Part shown: positions 33,375-43,950 of the stretch, one piece after another
Position numbering within the stretch: position 1 is the first letter of the stretch
How the letters are laid out: every line of letters begins with the position of its first letter
Origin: Acanthococcus lagerstroemiae
Taxonomy: Eukaryota; Arthropoda; Insecta; Hemiptera; Eriococcidae
Length of the DNA stretch: 64,000 nt
Assembly (NCBI GenBank): GCA_031841125.1
Contig: CM063107.1
Location: 68,397,814-68,461,813, forward strand
Direction: 5' to 3'
The notes under the pieces: model-generated
Told to the model about the DNA's origin: nothing
The model's input: only the letters and a program-made list of their open reading frames with translations
Databases searched by the model: none
Program-made: the position numbers and the translations under genes

Positions 33375-33535
33375 AGACTTATTTACATTATGATAGTACT
33401 ATCGTGATAGTGGTTGTCACGACACTAACTCTCACAGTGTAAACAAACTATCACTAAGTGCGAGAGGAATGCTGTCAGGTGTTCTCACATACTATACCAC
33501 GCGTGCGATAGTAGTATCATAATGTAAACGAGGCT
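33375..33535. mobile_element. MITE with TAA flanks, PIF/Harbinger-like
   Basis: AGACTTATTTACATTATGAT at the left is mirrored by ATCATAATGTAAACGAGGCT at the right, with TAA at 33372-33374 and 33536-33538. Inner arms hold AGTACTATCG and CGATAGTAGT, and further paired CACTAACTCTCAC words. A 3-bp TAA duplication fits PIF/Harbinger. It is only 11 bp from the preceding hAT-like MITE. Confidence 0.75.
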
Positions 33536-33660
33536 TAAGTGACGAAGTACCGTGGCTGGTCAGGTGAAAGATAAGTTCTCCATGGTACCTGTCTGCCCAC
33601 TGATGAACGTCGTGAATTAGTGCTCGGGTTCACTCCCCCTTGGTCGACTCGGCGAGTGCG

Positions 33661-34212
33661 TCCTCTTCCACTTACAACATTCTCGGTAGTATGTAATTTA
33701 TTATAAATTACATTCAAGGCCGTAGCCAATCTCGTGCATCAAATAGAGAAAATAGTACAAGGTGGGCGTCAATATTTTTGCGAGCGAAGTGAGCAACATT
33801 TTTTCTCATTTTTTCCTGTTTTAGTCATAGAAGTTGGCCAAAATTAGTCATTTATAAATATATTACTGGGTAATATTTTAATGGGATGGGCGACTTCAAC
33901 TATGTTCACATTTTCTTTACTTTGTTGAAGAATATGTCAGGTTGACGGTGATAGTGAAAAAATGGCGACGGCCTAGCAATGGGGCCTTTAGAGTTCTAGG
34001 TAAAATTCTGTTCGATTTCCTCGAACATTCATTCAGGTAGCGTTACCATCCATCCGGAAAAAAACCGGACATGTCCTTTAGATCTCTGAGAAAGCGTCCG
34101 GCCGGGTTTCTGAAAAAACTGAAAATGTCCGTATTTTTCCTCTCATGATTCATATGCAGCAAAGAACAAGAAAAGAACTGCACGATTTTACAGAATACCT
34201 GCGGAAAAATAC
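33661..34212. other. no gene seen
   Basis: Unremarkable non-coding DNA; a GTCCGGCCGGG segment near 34093 is the only GC-rich spot. Confidence 0.35.
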
Positions 34213-34451
34213 CGTACAACGGGGTTACTTTATGACTGGCAGGTAACTTTGTGACAAAGCTGCCGCGCAGTCTCTTTACAACGCGTTAGCCAGCGAACAG
34301 GAATGACTAACACGCTCTCTATAGGGACAATCGGTAACCGAGGTATAGCGCGTGAAGTCATTCCTGTTCGCTGGCTGACGCGTTGTAAAGAGACTGCGCG
34401 GCAACTTTGTCACAAAGTTACCCGCCAGTCACAAAGTAACCCCGTTGTACG
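34213..34451. mobile_element. long hairpin MITE, about 95-bp arms
   Basis: The left arm starting CGTACAACGGGGTTACTTTA and ending CGAACAGGAATGACT pairs with the right arm (AGTCATTCCTGTTCGCTGGC ... AAAGTAACCCCGTTGTACG) with only a few mismatches. The 45-base loop contains CGGTAACCG. The arms include GGTAACTTTGTGACAAAG. The target duplication is not clear. It is non-coding, and a transcript would form a nearly continuous double strand. Confidence 0.85.
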
Positions 34452-35643
34452 ATATCTCTTTTCTTGAAGTTGGTGTTTTCAGCAGTGGATGGTTCAGTTT
34501 GCAATTTTGGCCACCCTGTTTTTCTTCTTGCCACTCCCTGTGATGACTATGAATTATTTGCTTTATACTATATTATAATACATTCAACATTTAAATAATA
34601 AAATGGCGTTTGTTTACTTACAAACATAGTTAGTGACTTTGTTCAGAGAAGCCCTGTGAAATGATATCCATCTCTGTATTGTTCAAGGGAAGCTTGGAAG
34701 AAGGGGGAGGGGGTTCGTTCCCCAGTTTCTGCTTCCTAATCCTTGTGTCCGTATTTCTTGATTTAAATATGGTAATCCTACTCAATGGGGTCAACTCTAT
34801 ACCTCCTTTTCATTCTTTCTTAAACTGACGATAAATGTTCGTTTCTTTGCCCCATAGCCAGAGTTTATGTGTGGGTGGGGCTTTATGAACTTTTTGGAGG
34901 GTCGAGGCCGACATTTTTAACAAGCGAAAAGAAAAGTGTACATGGGTTTTATATTTTATTTCAATAATGTATTGCCAGTGTACACGGCTGCGCGGGTCTT
35001 GGGTGGCTCGCCTCGTTGTCTAAACAGCGGGAGTGTACTGAGGCCGTTACAATAAAATCCCAATCCAAGAGTCCCAAGTTAGTTAACCAAGTTTTTATTC
35101 TAAATTTTAAAATGTTTCTGTTATATTAATTCTCTTCATCCCTTCTTGCTTTCTCGTTCAGCGTAATGATGATGTTTTTAAATGGTGATACCTTTGCCTA
35201 GGGGGACTCAAGATACCTTTAGAGGAGGCCCAGCCCCAGCTTGCCTCCCCATGGCTACGGGGCTCTCTTAGTCGTTAGGTCCAAATCCTGAAGCCGAATT
35301 GACCATGCACGTAAATGAGAAATAATATCTTTTATTATATCCTTAAGACTGTAAGATTTTATATAAATACAATAAGATGTACTCGAAATTTCCATTTCTT
35401 CGTCTTTTACAATGGAACAAAATTTAGACAGGACCTTTTCCCTTCAGTATTGACGTAACTCCTACTAGGTTCAAACGATCCAGCATCCTCTTCAGATACA
35501 CGAATTTACGTCAGGAGGAGGATGCGCCCTGGTTATGACTTCGATTACAGTAGGCGTATCTATTTGGCATTTTCTGCACTGATTGCTCCGGATACAAAAG
35601 TCAAAATTCAAGATGAATAAGCAGGACTTATTTTTAAAATTTT
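34452..35643. other. no gene; possible eroded MITE 34850-35265
   Basis: TGCCCCATAGCCAGAG at 34850 and CCATGGCTACGGGGCT at 35250 look like inverted ends with GGTGGGGCT and AGCCCCAGC inner partners, but the flanks do not match. The rest is AT-rich. Confidence 0.35.
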
Positions 35644-35823
35644 TTATAGTTGCCCAAGCATCGAAGTTGGAATATTTCCAATGTTAGATGTTTTCCTGCC
35701 CAAAAAAAAACACAACCAAATTATAGGAGCATATGGTCCAATATCAGCAGCAGAGCTTTGAACCACTTTACGAACTAACACAATAACTAGTCTAAACTTC
35801 AACATGTGTCTTAACCTCATGTG

Positions 35824-37581
35824 TAGTGATGTGTAGTAATTGATAATATTTTTGATAGTATTGATAGTTTTTAGTAAATTTAGTACTATCAAACTATTGA
35901 TAGTTACTTCATTGACTATCAACACTATTGATAGTTCTTAAAAACTATCAAATTAATAAAAACTATCAAATCATCAAAATGAATAATTATGAATTTGTCA
36001 TTTGTCAACACTGTTTTAAATTTATTTAATTATAGTTACCTAAATAGTGAATAATACTAAATATTTAGTATTTACTGATTTTGTGAACTGTGATTTCGTC
36101 CATTCAGATGAATTTTGGAAGCTGGGAAAGAAACCATAAGCTCGTTAGATTTAGGTTCGTTCTCCCAGTCGTTTCTCGATCCTCGATGTGTATTTGACAG
36201 TTTCATTTTTCATTCCATGATTTGATTATTAATTAAACTCTTCTGGTTCTGGGTTTGGTAGTTAATGTTATGGCTTATGCTTGTGTAATGTATATTACTG
36301 AATACCTACTGAAACTTGAAACCATTTAAAAGTTATTGTTATTTCTTATCAATAAGTTATTTGTTGGATTATGATTATTGAGTTGCCGATTATTTAAAAT
36401 TATTATCACGAGTACGGAATCCGGATACCAGTATCACACTCATTTTTGTAAGAAAGTTCTTTGATTATATAACAAGCAATTATAAATTTTCCTTCATTTC
36501 TTCATATTTATGATTTACAAAACACGATATGCGACCTTTTGATTTCACACATGATTAAACAAGCACATAAGACTCAAAATTTGATTATTGATTAGAAAAT
36601 TATAGAATGTAAAATAAAATACGAAGTTGTTGGGTTAGGTTCTTCTTAACAGAGTGGAAACTGGATGGATAGTTCGATCGATCGATCCCTTAAGGTTAAG
36701 GAAACTGAGGTGAAGAGTGGAGAAGATGAAAAAAACTAGAAGACAGAATACAGAAGAGCTCGTGACTTGTAACGTTGTATAACCATCATAAATAAATAAT
36801 GCAACGAGCAGACATCATGAATCAGGAATTTGGAGAGATCAGACATCAGACTGCCTCAGGGGAGGTCGAGAGATGGGGTGCTAGAGTAACAAAATACAGG
36901 AATCGAATCACAGCAAACCGAAAATTGTTAAACTGATTTGAAAGAAGAAAACACAAAACAGTAGCAGGCCTAACGCCTAAGCCAATAGTAAAATACTAAA
37001 ATACAAAGAATGTATTTATTCAGGGTTGCCACTTTTTCTCAGGATTGGTTTTCCCTGACTTTTCCCGGTTTTCCAGGCCAACTTTTCCAATTTTCCCTGA
37101 CCTTTTTTACAGGATTCCGAGAAAGCCCAGAGGGAGGAGAGTCACAGAAATTTTTTACAATACAAATAAAAAAAGTTTACTCTGATAAAATACGAACTCG
37201 TTTCTTATTTTCAGAAAATTTCCCTGACATAAATGAAAATTCCCTGACTTTTCCCTGACTGACCAAATTCCCTGACTTTTCCCGGTTTTCCAGAAAGTGG
37301 CAACCCTGTTATTATTTCATTCGAAAAAATTCTCAATCTAGTTTCTAATTAATAATAATTAATAACAAAATAGTGATTAAATCTTGTTAGAACTGATAAT
37401 GAATGAATTATTCATAGATCCTAAAATTTTTAATAATTAATATTAAAACTATCAAATAAACTTTGATAGTATTGATAGTACGTAAAAAACCATCAAACCA
37501 CTATTTGATAGTATTGATAGTACTTTAAGTTACTATCAAAACAATTGATAGTCCGAAACTATCAACAACTACACATCACTA
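35824..37581. mobile_element. 1.76-kb hAT-type element, exact 8-bp duplication CTCATGTG
   Basis: TAGTGATGTGTAGTAATTGATA-type left end mirrors the right end (CAACTACACATCACTA). CTCATGTG flanks at 35816-35823 and 37582-37589. The outer 150 bases on each side are filled with GATAGTATTGATAGT words in both orientations, like hAT subterminal binding repeats. The interior (35990-37400) shows no transposase frame and contains a nested CCCTGAC MITE at 37021. It is presumably mobilised by a partner elsewhere. Confidence 0.88.
37021..37308 (+). mobile_element. hAT-like MITE, CAGGGTTGCCAC ends, CCCTGACTTTTCC repeats
   Basis: CAGGGTTGCCACTTT is mirrored by AAAGTGGCAACCCTG. TTTTCCCTGACTTTTCC-type words recur at both sides. 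Flanking octamers TATTTATT and TTATTATT match at 6 of 8. It lies inside the larger 35.8-kb hAT element and is therefore younger than it. Confidence 0.8.
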
Positions 37582-37931
37582 CTCATGTGTGTTCCATCTA
37601 GAATAATCTTAGCGAACGCAAAGTCGTAGGCTACAGCCAGCCAGCCTCTTACTACATAATATATCGTACCATCGGAGAAAACTCCAGTGGTTCTTAAGAT
37701 ATATTTCCAACACAAATTTCGAATAAAACCTGCCCAATAAATTATTGGTAATGCCCAAACTAGGCGACAGTAGGCCTTGAACATAAGAAAACTGCCAACT
37801 TCTGAGCCAGTGGAGTGAGCCAGAAAAAGAACCAGGAAACTGTTTCCAATCCGAATTTTCTGTTTCTTCGGTTTGAAATACAATAATGAATGAGTAATAC
37901 ATGAATGTGAATCGGTAAACTACCATATACA

Positions 37932-39842
37932 TAAGTATTATATTTAGAAATTAATAACGTGAAACCGAAGTCGGGAACTGAAAGTATAGCCCAACACTTC
38001 ATTCCAAATATAGGTGAATGAGTCAGTCGTATACACAAGTACGTGCAGAGACAGTAAAAATGAAACCACAAAGAAATGGCACAACGTATGGTTTGAGAAA
38101 TAATTTTCGGGTGTGATTTTTTAGCACGAAAAGGAAAGTCAGAAATCACAAAAAAAAAGAAGATATTGAGCGGTTAATAATCATTTCACAAAATATAAAA
38201 TAAAGGGAACAGAAAAAATAATACAAGAACATTAGGAAAAACTTTTGAACGAAAAAATAAAAGATTCACGAAATAATAAAACATCGAATGAAAAAAAAGA
38301 TTACGAACGGAAAACCAGGAAAAATTATTGAATTAGCAATTCTCAGGTGAACTAAAAATAGACCAATTTGGGTTTGTGTTAGTTTTGATAGTTGCGAAAA
38401 TGTTGGCGTATTTAATTACAGCGTCTTCTGGAGGCTTTGGATTTGCAGCGCCCTCTGGAGGCTTTTGATTTGCCAATTCTTTCATTCTGTTGCATGCAAT
38501 GGCATGGCAGTGACAATGAACCTTCTAAATCGAGGGAGTTCGGTCAGTCTAATATTGATCTTTGCAATTCGGAATTGAGAAATCATACCGGATTACAGTG
38601 GGAGATGAATAACTGATGCTCCTCGCAAGAAAAAGGTCAAACAAGGTGGCAGTTTTCTAGAGACTTTGGATTTGTACTGCCCTCTAGAGGATTTGAATTT
38701 GCCATTCCTTTCATTCCACGGCATGTAAACTGAAAGTCAGAAAACTGACCTAATTAAAAGTAATTCACAAGTGGTAGTTCGCAGGATGAATTGTTTCTTA
38801 AATCAAAAAGGAGAGGTCGTTTCCAGGTCCGTGCGCAGAAATTATACAAAGGGGGGGGGATTGACCATATATTTCATGTTAGTTTAGGTTATAAAGGGCA
38901 GTGATTGCCATAAATTATTATATTATCTACATACATACAAAGGTCAATGGGGGGTGAACACCCCCTTGCACACGGGCCTAGTCGTTTCAGCCACCCTGGT
39001 GCTTCACGTCTCGCTTTTTTTCTATTTGTCTGGCATCGTGTGTCCATCGTACAATTCGTCATAGTTCTTTTTTCGTTGAAAAACATTAAACATTTTGTGC
39101 AAGGTGGTTTTCGTTAACTGACAATTTCGTCATTTTGAATTACTCTTTCATGCTTCTACTTTGTGTGTAGTTTAATATTCCCATAATTTTCTGCTTGTCA
39201 TTTTTTTTTTTTTTTGAAAAGCGAATTTGCGTTGCAAGAGAAAATATTCAATACCCATAATACAGCGAATATACCACGCGAAGCTATGGCTCTAACAATA
39301 ATTCATCTACGTCTTGTCTCTTGTGATGTAGCTCGCATGCCAGTACGCCCTCCATCAGTACACCCTCTCGCTGGTTGTCCTTCATTATAGTCACCGAAAC
39401 CGGTTTTTGTTGGTGTAGACCTGTTGACTGTCTCTGTCTGTACTGTAGTATACAATCACGGCGATTTCGTTTCCGAGAAACACAGATAGTGGTTCCAGTG
39501 CCAGACAGGTTAGGTACATTAGGTATAACGAGAACAGCATTTAGAAAGATCATAAATTATACTCCTTGTGCCAAGTTAGTTGCTCGGCCAAGGGTCGACT
39601 TGTTCACCAGATCTGCGGGAACGGCAACGTTGCAATATTTGAATGTTTCATTTTCCATTTGCATTGTGTTACATTTGCATTGGCCTTAATTTGCCCTTTT
39701 GTTCATTGTGAACGTGTTTGCAGAGAGTGATTAATGTAACCAGAACACTTCAGCGGGTGGAATTCAAATTGAAACCGGTTGGTCTTGGTCATTATAATCA
39801 GAAATGTCATGAGACCTGAAATGCTAGAAACCTGATTTGTTA
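37932..39842. other. non-coding; direct repeat near 38424 and 38650
   Basis: GCCCTCTGGAGGCTTTTGAT, TTGCCAATTCTTTCATTC at 38447 is echoed by GCCCTCTAGAGGATTTGAAT, TTGCCATTCCTTTCATTC at 38678. A G-run/C-run piece at 38830-38990 (GTGCGCAGAAATTATAC and TTGCACACGGG) may be another MITE. Open frames on both strands at 39284-39689 have no recognisable domain. Confidence 0.4.
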
Positions 39843-39934
39843 TAGTGAAAACTGTCTATAGTGGAAACTCAACGGACCACTTCAAAAATTTCCATAGTGA
39901 CAGGTTTTCCACATTAGGTATACGAGTGAACAAG

Positions 39935-39968
<34 letters not shown>

Positions 39969-40280
39969 GGTCTGTACAGTATTGTAGAACACTACTGGTC
40001 AGGATGATACAGTTCACTTATATGAGCAAAGAATTTTGGGCAATGCACTACGGCAGATAACAAAACAAAATTATTCTACATTGAAGAAACCTATAAAAAT
40101 CAGTAAAATGCATGTGCCAATTTCCATTTTACACAGTTTTTTTTGTATCTACATTCTTAGTTCCCACTTTCACGTTAGACAGGTTTTCCAGATTAAACAT
40201 TGGTTTCTCAACGGACCACATGTTTTTTTTCCAGAAACAGGTATTTCAGATGAGACGAGTTCAGGAGTCAGTTTTCACTA
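39843..40280. mobile_element. TA-flanked pogo/mariner-like element, TAGTGAAAACTG ends
   Basis: TAGTGAAAACTG is mirrored exactly by CAGTTTTCACTA, each bordered by TA. CTCAACGGACCAC and GACAGGTTTTCCA occur near both ends in the same orientation. The interior carries a 37-base A run (39931-39967). Non-coding; overlapping open frames are incidental. Confidence 0.7.
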
Positions 40281-40389
40281 TACTAGGATTATGAAATATC
40301 ATTGCTAAGCAATTTTCATAGTTTATTGTTCGTTACAGGGTTAGGTCTAGCAAACCAGAAATCACGTGAGTTTCATTAGCACAGTGGTG

Positions 40390-40550
40390 CAGGGTTGCCA
40401 ACTCAATTAAAAAAATCACCGAATCACAGAATTTTTAAAATTCTTCCCCCTTATTTTTATCATAAGTCATGTTATGTATTGTTAGGATCGGTATTTATTT
40501 TTACTTTTTACCGACCCAGCCACAAAAATACCGACCGGTTGGCAACCCTG
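40390..40550. mobile_element. hAT-like MITE, CAGGGTTGCCAAC ends
   Basis: CAGGGTTGCCAACTC pairs with CGGTTGGCAACCCTG. Flanks CAGTGGTG (40382-40389) and CAGCGGTG (40551-40558) match at 7 of 8. The interior is AT-rich, containing ATACCGACCG next to the right end. Confidence 0.85.
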
Positions 40551-40716
40551 CAGCGGTGTGAAAAACTGGAAAGTTACCAGCATGGTTGCCAGTTCAACTG
40601 CGTATCCAGGTTTGCTAATTTTACAAAAATATCCATGGATGTAGGATAATTTCAAAAAAGTTCGCCGATTCTTGTCTGGATCTTCACTAAAAACCAATAG
40701 ATTTGTCTATAGTTTA

Positions 40717-41100
40717 CAGGGACGTAATGATAGGGGGGGGGGGAAACTTACTCCGCTTGCAGGAATTTTTCACTCAGCAGTTGGGAAAATTTACCATTTC
40801 AGTCAGATGAGTAGGGAAAATCTAACAAGTTAAAAGGTGTTTTTTTTTGTTGTTTTCTTCTCTTGCTTTGATACTTAGGAATTGAGTTGAGAAGTTGGGA
40901 AAACCCAACAAGGCAAACGGTTCTTCTTCTTTTGCTTTGATATTGAGAATTATGAGTTGAATAAGTTGGAAAAATTTAACAAGTCGACAGGTTTTTTATC
41001 TTTTTGCTTTGCTTTGATACTTGGGAATTCTGAGTTGAGACAGTTGGAACTTTCACAATTTTTACCCCCACCCCAGGAAAAGCTCTTCGATACGTCCCTG
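40717..41100 (+). mobile_element. family B hAT-like element with internal minisatellite
   Basis: It starts CAGGGACGTAATGATAGG and ends TCGATACGTCCCTG. Inside, a roughly 85-bp unit is repeated about three times: GCTTTGATACTTAGGAATTG, GAGTTGAGAAGTTGGGAAAA, CCAACAAGGCAAACGG, then a T run. The first unit carries GCAGGAATTTTTCACTCAGC. The closest relative is 52865-53255. Target octamers are decayed. Confidence 0.75.
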
Positions 41101-41699
41101 GTAGTTCGGTAAGGTAGGTGAATCGGCCTATGTCAATTAAAAAAAAAATTTTCTTCAGTCCTCTATCTGCATTGGTAAAAGAAAATTTCAGTGCCCATCG
41201 TTACAATCCGATCACCCTGCAGAGGGGTGTGGCCTCGAAATATATGATTTTCAATCTTTCAGCTCTATCTTGGGCACTTTTAGCTCAAATAGTACAAAAT
41301 TTAGCATGTAGGTGAAGGCTCCCAGTATAAATATACACAACTTTTTTTGACATTTCTGTCTACCTTTTTTGATCTGCAAAATCAATTTTAAAATTTCCAA
41401 AATGGCGCCCATGCCACCATTTTTGAGCTGGCAAAAAATTTTAATTTGAAAATATTTCTCACTGTATTCCCCACCTTTATGCTAATTTTCAGCATTTTTA
41501 GAGCGGTGGCACATACCTAAGAAACGATGAAGGGTAACCTTTCTCTAAGATTTTTAGTTACCCCGCACTTTTTCACCGGGGATATGATACTTCTTTATTT
41601 TTACTATATTATTTTAGATAGATAAATAGATGGAAATGAAATTTAAAAGGACAAAAAATAAAATGCACGTAAAAAGGCGTTAAATAATATTGGAATAAA

Positions 41700-41880
41700 G
41701 ATTTGGCAGTCAGCAAATTTTGAAAATGTTCATTTGAATTTTTCATCTTTCAAGAACTTTTGTTAGTTAGTTTGTTTATTTATTGTTTTCTATTAAAAAT
41801 ATTCAGATTGAAAAATCGGTTTTCTTCTCCCCCCCCCCCCTTCCAAACTTAAAGTCAAGTTTCGCCCTGTTGATAAACAG
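41700..41880 (-). repeat. family A fragment
   Basis: It shares GGCAGTCAGCAAATTTTGAA, GTTCATTTGAATTTTTCAT, GTTTGTTTATTTATT and a C-run region followed by AAAGTCAAGTTTCGCC with the copies at 59060, 60010 and 61335. The ends are incomplete. Confidence 0.6.
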
Positions 41881-42335
41881 AGGTATTTTGAAGAAATGAA
41901 GGAGGAAAAATCTTTCAAAAATAAATCACGTCAACAGGTTTCTGTACGCAAAACGAAAGTTCAAGTTAATCACTTTCAAATAATAAAGATAGAACGAAAA
42001 TTAAAAAAGAAAAAACATACAAAAAAACACAATTAAAATGTTTGAAAAGGAAATACTGGCAAAAAGTAACACGATTTGGATACTATCTTCATCACTGCCT
42101 TCATTAATTACAGTTTCAATTTGCTCTTTTACAAATATGAACAGCCTTTTGCAAGTGTTATAATTCCAATTTTGGCAGTTTTGAGTTATAAGCGGTGTAA
42201 CAGGAAGTACTTCTTACAAGGAACGCGATGGTACCACTGGATTTCCAGTGTGACCACACAAAAGAAACAGAAAAAAAGAGAGAACTATGTCGGGATTTTG
42301 CAAGAATGTTGTAAGTTCATTCCAACACTGAACTA

Positions 42336-42510
42336 ATGATGGGGATTAATCGATTACTTTCTGTAGTCGATAAACCGGTAACTGAGAAACTTGTTTAATC
42401 AATTAATCAATTTGTTTGGCCTTCTTCTGTTAATCAATTAATTTGATAATCGGTTACTTTGAATAATCGATTAATCGATTACCAAACGATTAATCTTCCA
42501 TCACTAATCA
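42336..42510. mobile_element. MITE-like block of ATTAATCGATTA repeats
   Basis: GATGGGGATTAATCGATTAC at the left and GATTAATCTTCCATCACTAA at the right are imperfectly inverted. The interior contains seven TTAATCGATTA/TTAATCAATTA-type words. Non-coding. Confidence 0.5.
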
Positions 42511-42976
42511 TTATTCTGACAGAATGTTCACCATCCACCGCTGAGGCACGCCCTTGGTTCATTCACGGACTTACAACATTTTATACAACTTTGCACTTCA
42601 CCTATTTGTTCAAAATGTTATGTCACAACTAGTTTTTTATTTGCAGCTCTACAGAATGCGTTATAATCAATATAAAAATCTGAAACTGAAGGAAGTTGTA
42701 CCGAAACGGTGCTGTTACTTACTGCCATTTTTTTTCTTCAAATTTCTAAACTACTCAGACATTTGCAATTCGTACAGGAATCTTCTTTTTGCTTTCCTGA
42801 AAAACTGCAATTTTGGACTTATAACACTGTTGCGAAAGCCTGTTCGTATAATATAGTTTAAAATTTAGACGAAAATCCACGCTAGAATAACTTAAATCGA
42901 GCGAGGAGAAAGAAAAACAGCGTAGGTGTAGAAAAGAGGGCGCACCTTCAAATTCCAAGTAAAATCGTTTATAAAG

Positions 42977-43322
42977 AGCATCACATTCCTTATACCAGCC
43001 TGCAAGCACTACGCGCTGCTAGTGCATCATCATGCAGACGAGTCTGTGACCACGGGAGAGCATTTTCATGTTTGCTTTGCTGACTGCGCTACTGCGCCGA
43101 CATGAGAATATCGTCGTCCGCTAGGCTGCGCAGTGCACGTTGCGCTCCATATTTTTTGGTGCGCTTATTTTTTGGACGCTACGTTTGCTGGACGATGGCG
43201 CTCTCATATGTTGACGCAGTCCACGAAGCAGACATGAGAATGCTCTCCCATGGTTGCAGACTTGTCTGCAAGATGATGCACTAGCAGAGCGTAGTGCTCG
43301 CAGGCTGGTACAAGGAACGTCC
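42977..43322. mobile_element. family J foldback, about 110-bp arms
   Basis: The left arm (AGCATCACATTCCTTATACC, GCACTACGCGCTGCTAGTGC, GGGAGAGCATTTTCATGT) pairs with 43205-43322 (GAAGCAGACATGAGAATGCT, GATGCACTAGCAGAGCGTAG, GGCTGGTACAAGGAACGT). The loop carries GCGCTCCATATTTTTTGGTG, also present inverted in the 14.5-kb copy. The open frames on it are palindromic artefacts. Confidence 0.75.
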
Positions 43323-43329
43323 AACTCGC

Positions 43330-43740
43330 ATGAGAGTTAAGTGTTAAGTCAGTCAGTCAGTTAGTCAGTCCAGTCAGTTGTTTTACTATTATTATTATTT
43401 TTTGTAACGCTTTTTTTGTCACGCTCCAAAATAACAATTATTTCCATTGTGTGCCAAAGTAAAAACATAAAAAGGTCAAAATGATTTCCATGGAAATGAT
43501 AATTCCATTTTGTTACTCCTTTTCGTTTCTCCTCAAATACAACGTTTTTTCCCGTTTGTGTTATACCCATGGCTGGAATGTGTCAAAGTGAAAGACGAGA
43601 AAATGTCAAAATAAATTTCCATGAAAATTATTATTTCATTCCTCCTCAAATGTAACGCGCGAAACGTTACACATAAATGTAACGTTTTTCCAGTTTGTGT
43701 GCCGAAGTAGAGACATAAAAATGTCAAAAAATGTACGAGT
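43330..43740. repeat. GTCA microsatellite and degenerate 110-130-bp tandem units
   Basis: AAGTCAGTCAGTCAGTTAGTC at 43352 is followed by three partial units beginning TTGTGTGCCAAAGTAAAAAC (43447), GTGTGTCAAAGTGAAAGACG (43577) and TTTGTGTGCCGAAGTAGAGA (43693), each continuing into AAAATGTCAAAATG and, in the first two, TTTCCATG.AAAT. The same TTTGGCACACAAA word occurs in the 14.5-kb J copy. Confidence 0.55.
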
Positions 43741-43950
43741 ATACTGGGAGCTTTCGCCTACATGCCAAATACCATTTGAGCAAAATGGCCAAGATAGAGC
43801 TGAAAGTGAAAATCATATATTTCGAGGTCACACCCCTCTGGAGGAGGGAGTAGGATTGTAACTATGGGCTCTGAAATGTTCTTATACCACTGCAAATAGA
43901 GAACTGAAGAAATATGAGGAAAAATTGACTTAGGCCGATTCACCTATCTT

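Larger units (their letters stand above)
32985..33660 (-). pseudogene. R1-like LINE ORF2 C-terminal relic, interrupted by two MITEs
   Basis: Minus-strand frames give TRALIHDVHQWADRYHGELI then FHLTSHG (33640-33540), the conserved segment downstream of RT in R1/LOA-type LINEs, and after two MITEs VCTHCD, then EDNPWYTLFKCEACEREKRG (33200-33100), matching the C-x2-C...H...C knuckle of the same proteins. A TGA sits inside the knuckle after CTHCD and the frame ends in TAG at about 32990. Upstream RT domains are absent. It is a dead fragment. Confidence 0.75.
35644..37883 (-). pseudogene. open frame split by a hAT-type element; product unknown
   Basis: On the minus strand, 37883-37590 (98 codons, includes FRLVW-like YCRLVWALPIIYWAGF and GTIYYVVRGWLAVAYDFAF) and 35823-35644 (ending at TAA; includes RLVIVLVRKVVQSSAADIGP) are in the same reading frame when the 35824-37581 element and one 8-bp target copy are left out: 37590 closes a codon and 35823 opens the next. 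About 157 codons are then continuous, and the frame is open a further 13 codons upstream to a TAG near 37922. A good acceptor (TTCTTATGTTCAAG) lies inside, so it may be an exon. It is hydrophobic and aromatic-rich. No family is recognised; chance openness is possible. Confidence 0.4.
41112..43950. mobile_element. 2.8-kb element with >210-bp inverted ends and TA flanks
   Basis: The left arm (AGGTAGGTGAATCGGCCTAT ... CAGAGGGGTGTGGCCTCGAA ... TTCAGCTCTATCTTGGGCAC ... GGCTCCCAGTATA) is repeated inverted at about 43732-43950 with some divergence, and weaker similarity continues inward (TTTTTTGACATTT, GTCT). TA borders both ends (41110-41111, 43951-43952). The interior is largely other repeats: an A-family piece, a TTAATCGATTA MITE, family J and a tandem block. 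No transposase is recognised; two inverted solo copies are an alternative reading. Confidence 0.6.
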
